From RGIG6165 sp045545175 (GTDB lineage Bacteria; Bacillota; Clostridia; Oscillospirales; Feifaniaceae): 8,036 nt of DNA. Where the stretch lies: positions 1 through 8,036 of the forward strand of contig JAZQAK010000018.1 in the NCBI GenBank assembly GCA_045545175.1, written 5' to 3'. The notes under the pieces were generated by a model. It saw nothing but the letters and a program-made list of their open reading frames with translations. It ran no database searches and was not told the DNA's origin. Shown piece after piece: positions 7,146 to 8,036 of this stretch. Positions within the stretch are counted from its first letter, which is position 1. Each line of letters starts with the position of its first letter. The position numbers were made by a program, and so were the translations under genes.

Positions 7146-8036
7146 TTAGTCCTTCATACCGGACGAAGCCATCGTTTCAACAACGTTACTCTGTGAAATT
7201 ACGAATACTGCAACCGGAACAATAAGCATAATCAAGCTTACTGCACTCGATACACCTGTTCGAACAACACCTGCTGCCAGAATCTGGCTGAGTGCGTATG
7301 TAACGGGCTTTAATTTTTCTGTGTAAAGATATGTACCGCCTGTTGTTCCCCACAAGCTCTGGAAAGAAAGGATAACAAGTGTAATCCATGCAGGCTTGGA
7401 AAGAGGCATTACTATCTTCCAATAAATCTTGAATTCGCTGGCACCGTCAATCTTACAGGATTCAAGAAGCGACATCGGGATATGGGTCATGTTGTTTCTC
7501 ATAAGGTAAAGACCCATAGTAGAGCCGATAGCCGGAAGAACAACTGCCCAATATGTATCAATAAGACCGATTTTGCTCATGATGATGTAGTTGGGGATAC
7601 CTGTTACTGAGCCGTTGAACATAAGAGAATATACGATCAAGCTGCTCATGAATTTTGAACCCGGGAAGTTATACTTCGCAAGAGGATAAGCCGCCATTGA
7701 AGCAATGATAACAGAACCGATTGTACCCAAAAGTGTGATGAACACTGTGTTGAAGATGTATCTTGAGAAAGGAACCCAAGAGTTACCTATCAACTGGAAC
7801 AGGTCACGGAAGTTATCCATTGTGGGGTTAACCACGTAGAACTTCGGAGGGAACATGAATACTTCGTTCAAAGGCTTGAATGCGTTAACAACGATAAGCC
7901 AGAGAGGAAGAACACTGATGATACCGAAAATGCCTAAGAATACCGTAAGTGCGATATCCACACTGAGAGAACGGTTTCTTCTTGTAATTCTTCTGTGTGC
8001 AAGCCAAGCTGAAATCTGCTTAAAGGGAGGTACCTT
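7146..8036 (-). CDS. Carbohydrate ABC transporter permease (MalG/LplC-like), 5' end outside window
   Basis: Inner-membrane subunit of a CUT1-type ABC importer. The frame is open to the window edge: 25 codons precede the GTG at 7961, including a basic stretch (HRRITRRNRS) typical of the cytoplasmic N-terminus of these permeases, so 7961 is an internal valine codon and the gene starts beyond 8036. 296 residues are visible, close to the usual family length of 280-300. Several hydrophobic helices follow. The EAA loop that contacts the ATPase is clear (visible residues 192-199, ESCKIDGA, followed by a KIVMPLSKP stretch). The C-terminus ends in ETMASSGMKD, similar to the ENFAASG end of the permease at 205-1260. 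The TAA stop is followed at once by the ribosome binding site of the NHL gene. Its permease partner is probably the next gene upstream, outside the window. Family is secure; the substrate is unknown. Confidence 0.93.
   Translation of the reverse strand, partial: KVPPFKQISAWLAHRRITRRNRSLSVDIALTVFLGIFGIISVLPLWLIVVNAFKPLNEVFMFPPKFYVVNPTMDNFRDLFQLIGNSWVPFSRYIFNTVFITLLGTIGSVIIASMAAYPLAKYNFPGSKFMSSLIVYSLMFNGSVTGIPNYIIMSKIGLIDTYWAVVLPAIGSTMGLYLMRNNMTHIPMSLLESCKIDGASEFKIYWKIVMPLSKPAWITLVILSFQSLWGTTGGTYLYTEKLKPVTYALSQILAAGVVRTGVSSAVSLIMLIVPVAVFVISQSNVVETMASSGMKD

Noticed and set aside
7146..7961. GTG at 7961 as the start of the right-hand permease
   Set aside because: The frame stays open upstream to the window edge, the upstream residues look like a permease N-terminus, and no ribosome binding site precedes 7961.
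205..8036. An ATPase, solute-binding protein, transcription regulator, CRISPR array, tRNA or transposase in the window
   Set aside because: I looked for Walker and ABC signature motifs, lipobox-bearing binding proteins, helix-turn-helix genes, regularly spaced repeats and tRNA-like arms, and saw none that stand up.

Overview
The window looks like a piece of a Bacillota chromosome, most likely from the class Clostridia (an uncultured gut or rumen type is plausible). The reasons are strong GGAGG-type ribosome binding sites, GTG starts, very tight gene packing, and a gene set (CUT1-type permeases without a local ATPase, DUF5696, YIP1, NHL/TPR protein) that I associate with Clostridia and Paenibacillus. 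The assignment rests on gene content and style, not on a database match.

All six genes lie on the minus strand and read from right to left as one operon. From the right edge: (1) a carbohydrate ABC permease whose 5' end lies outside the window (8036-7146); (2) a secreted, membrane-anchored NHL beta-propeller protein with TPR-like helices (7132-5648); (3) a five-helix YIP1-family membrane protein (5637-5014); (4) a large exported DUF5696 protein with glycosidase-barrel-like features (5009-2181); (5) a MalF-like ABC permease (2188-1253); (6) a MalG-like ABC permease (1260-205). Gaps are 13, 10 and 4 nt, then two 8-nt overlaps (ATGAGTAA and GTGAGTAA). No internal promoter is visible. A GC-rich hairpin with a GAAA loop and a T6 tract (197-166) closes the operon.

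The genes suggest a carbohydrate (or related solute) uptake system with an unusual extracytoplasmic module between two permease sets. Permeases 5 and 6 form a natural heterodimer. Permease 1 probably pairs with a partner gene just off the right edge. No ATPase or solute-binding protein is encoded here; the ATPase may be a shared MsmK-type protein encoded elsewhere, and binding proteins may lie beyond the right edge. The NHL protein, the YIP1 protein and the DUF5696 protein are all predicted to sit in or outside the membrane, so they could capture, process or sense the substrate next to the transporter. The substrate cannot be read from the sequence.

The remaining 204 bases at the left end are non-coding. 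They hold the terminator, a perfect 20-bp inverted repeat that shares its T-tract, and a block (about 1-110) of nested palindromes that can fold as a three-way junction. That block looks like a dispersed palindromic repeat or the end of a structured element cut by the window edge.
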